A stretch of 5,745 nucleotides of DNA from Candidatus Hydrogenedentota bacterium (GTDB taxonomy: Bacteria > Hydrogenedentota > Hydrogenedentia > Hydrogenedentales > SLHB01): NCBI GenBank assembly GCA_003557825.1, contig PWNM01000536.1, forward strand, positions 1-5,745, written 5' to 3'. Positions 5,667-5,745 of this stretch are shown in pieces; the stretch's first letter is position 1; every line of letters starts with the position of its first letter. The position numbers were made by a program, and so were the translations under genes. Below the pieces are notes generated by a model. The model made no database searches and was not told the origin of the DNA. It saw nothing but the letters and a program-made list of their open reading frames with translations.

Positions 5667-5745
5667 ATGCATATGAGGAATCCAGAAACATTTGACGTGA
5701 CATCGGCACTGCAGCCAACCGGGCTAATGGTCGACCTGTTAACCA
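5667..5745 (+). CDS. 5' start of a gene, probably alpha-L-rhamnosidase (GH78-like), cut by window end
   Basis: Twenty-six codons are visible, reading MHMRNPETFDVTSALQPTGL and then MVDLLT. A TGA (5664-5666) sits in frame directly before ATG 5667, so the start is at 5667 or at the ATG two codons later (5673); the AAGGAGGG at 5647-5654 favours 5667. The Pro-Thr-Gly-Leu-Met-Val-Asp-Leu-Leu segment resembles the opening of bacterial GH78 alpha-L-rhamnosidases, in which a 'GL(M/L)xxLL' strand begins the first beta-sandwich domain. No signal peptide is seen, so a cytoplasmic enzyme would be expected. A rhamnosidase would hydrolyse terminal alpha-L-rhamnose from imported oligosaccharides, which suits the neighbouring propeller proteins. 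Only a short stretch is available, so the gene call is fairly firm but the family call is tentative. Confidence 0.55.
   Translation, partial: MHMRNPETFDVTSALQPTGLMVDLLT

Overview
The window carries one strand of genes, all on the + strand, and looks like part of a polysaccharide-utilisation cluster from a GC-rich Gram-negative bacterium. The style of the LacI-type regulator, the C-terminal signature of the sodium:solute symporter and the BNR_4-type beta-propeller proteins resemble Verrucomicrobiota (Opitutales-like) carbohydrate clusters. That taxonomic placement is recalled family knowledge plus inference; no RNA gene or marker gene is present to prove it.

Layout. (1) 1-702: the 3' part of a secreted-type beta-propeller (BNR_4-like) protein, cut by the window start. 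(2) 703-922: a 220-base gap with one hairpin just after the stop and two small inverted repeats close to the next start. (3) 923-2035: a complete LacI-family transcriptional regulator. (4) 2036-2292: a 257-base gap with two inverted repeats. (5) 2293-4050: a sodium:solute symporter gene interrupted by one in-frame TGA at 3535-3537, leaving a 414-residue N-terminal piece and a 164-residue C-terminal piece in the same frame. (6) 4069-5535: a lipoprotein of the BNR_4 / ulvan-lyase-like seven-bladed propeller type, 18 bases after the symporter stop and so probably co-transcribed with it. (7) 5667-5745: the first 26 codons of a further gene, preceded by a strong Shine-Dalgarno sequence. Its N-terminus resembles that of GH78-type alpha-L-rhamnosidases. 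No convincing rho-independent terminator, tRNA, rRNA, CRISPR array or mobile element was seen.

How the parts could work together (inference): propeller enzymes outside the cytoplasm cut an acidic, probably rhamnose-containing glycan. The symporter imports the released sugars, the rhamnosidase-like enzyme trims rhamnose, and the LacI-type protein senses a sugar and controls the cluster. The substrate cannot be read from the sequence; ulvan or rhamnogalacturonan-type glycans are the leading guesses.

The points most worth checking are the in-frame TGA that splits an otherwise intact symporter, and the apparent replacement of one of the two active-site histidines of the propeller-lyase family by arginine in the 4069-5535 protein.
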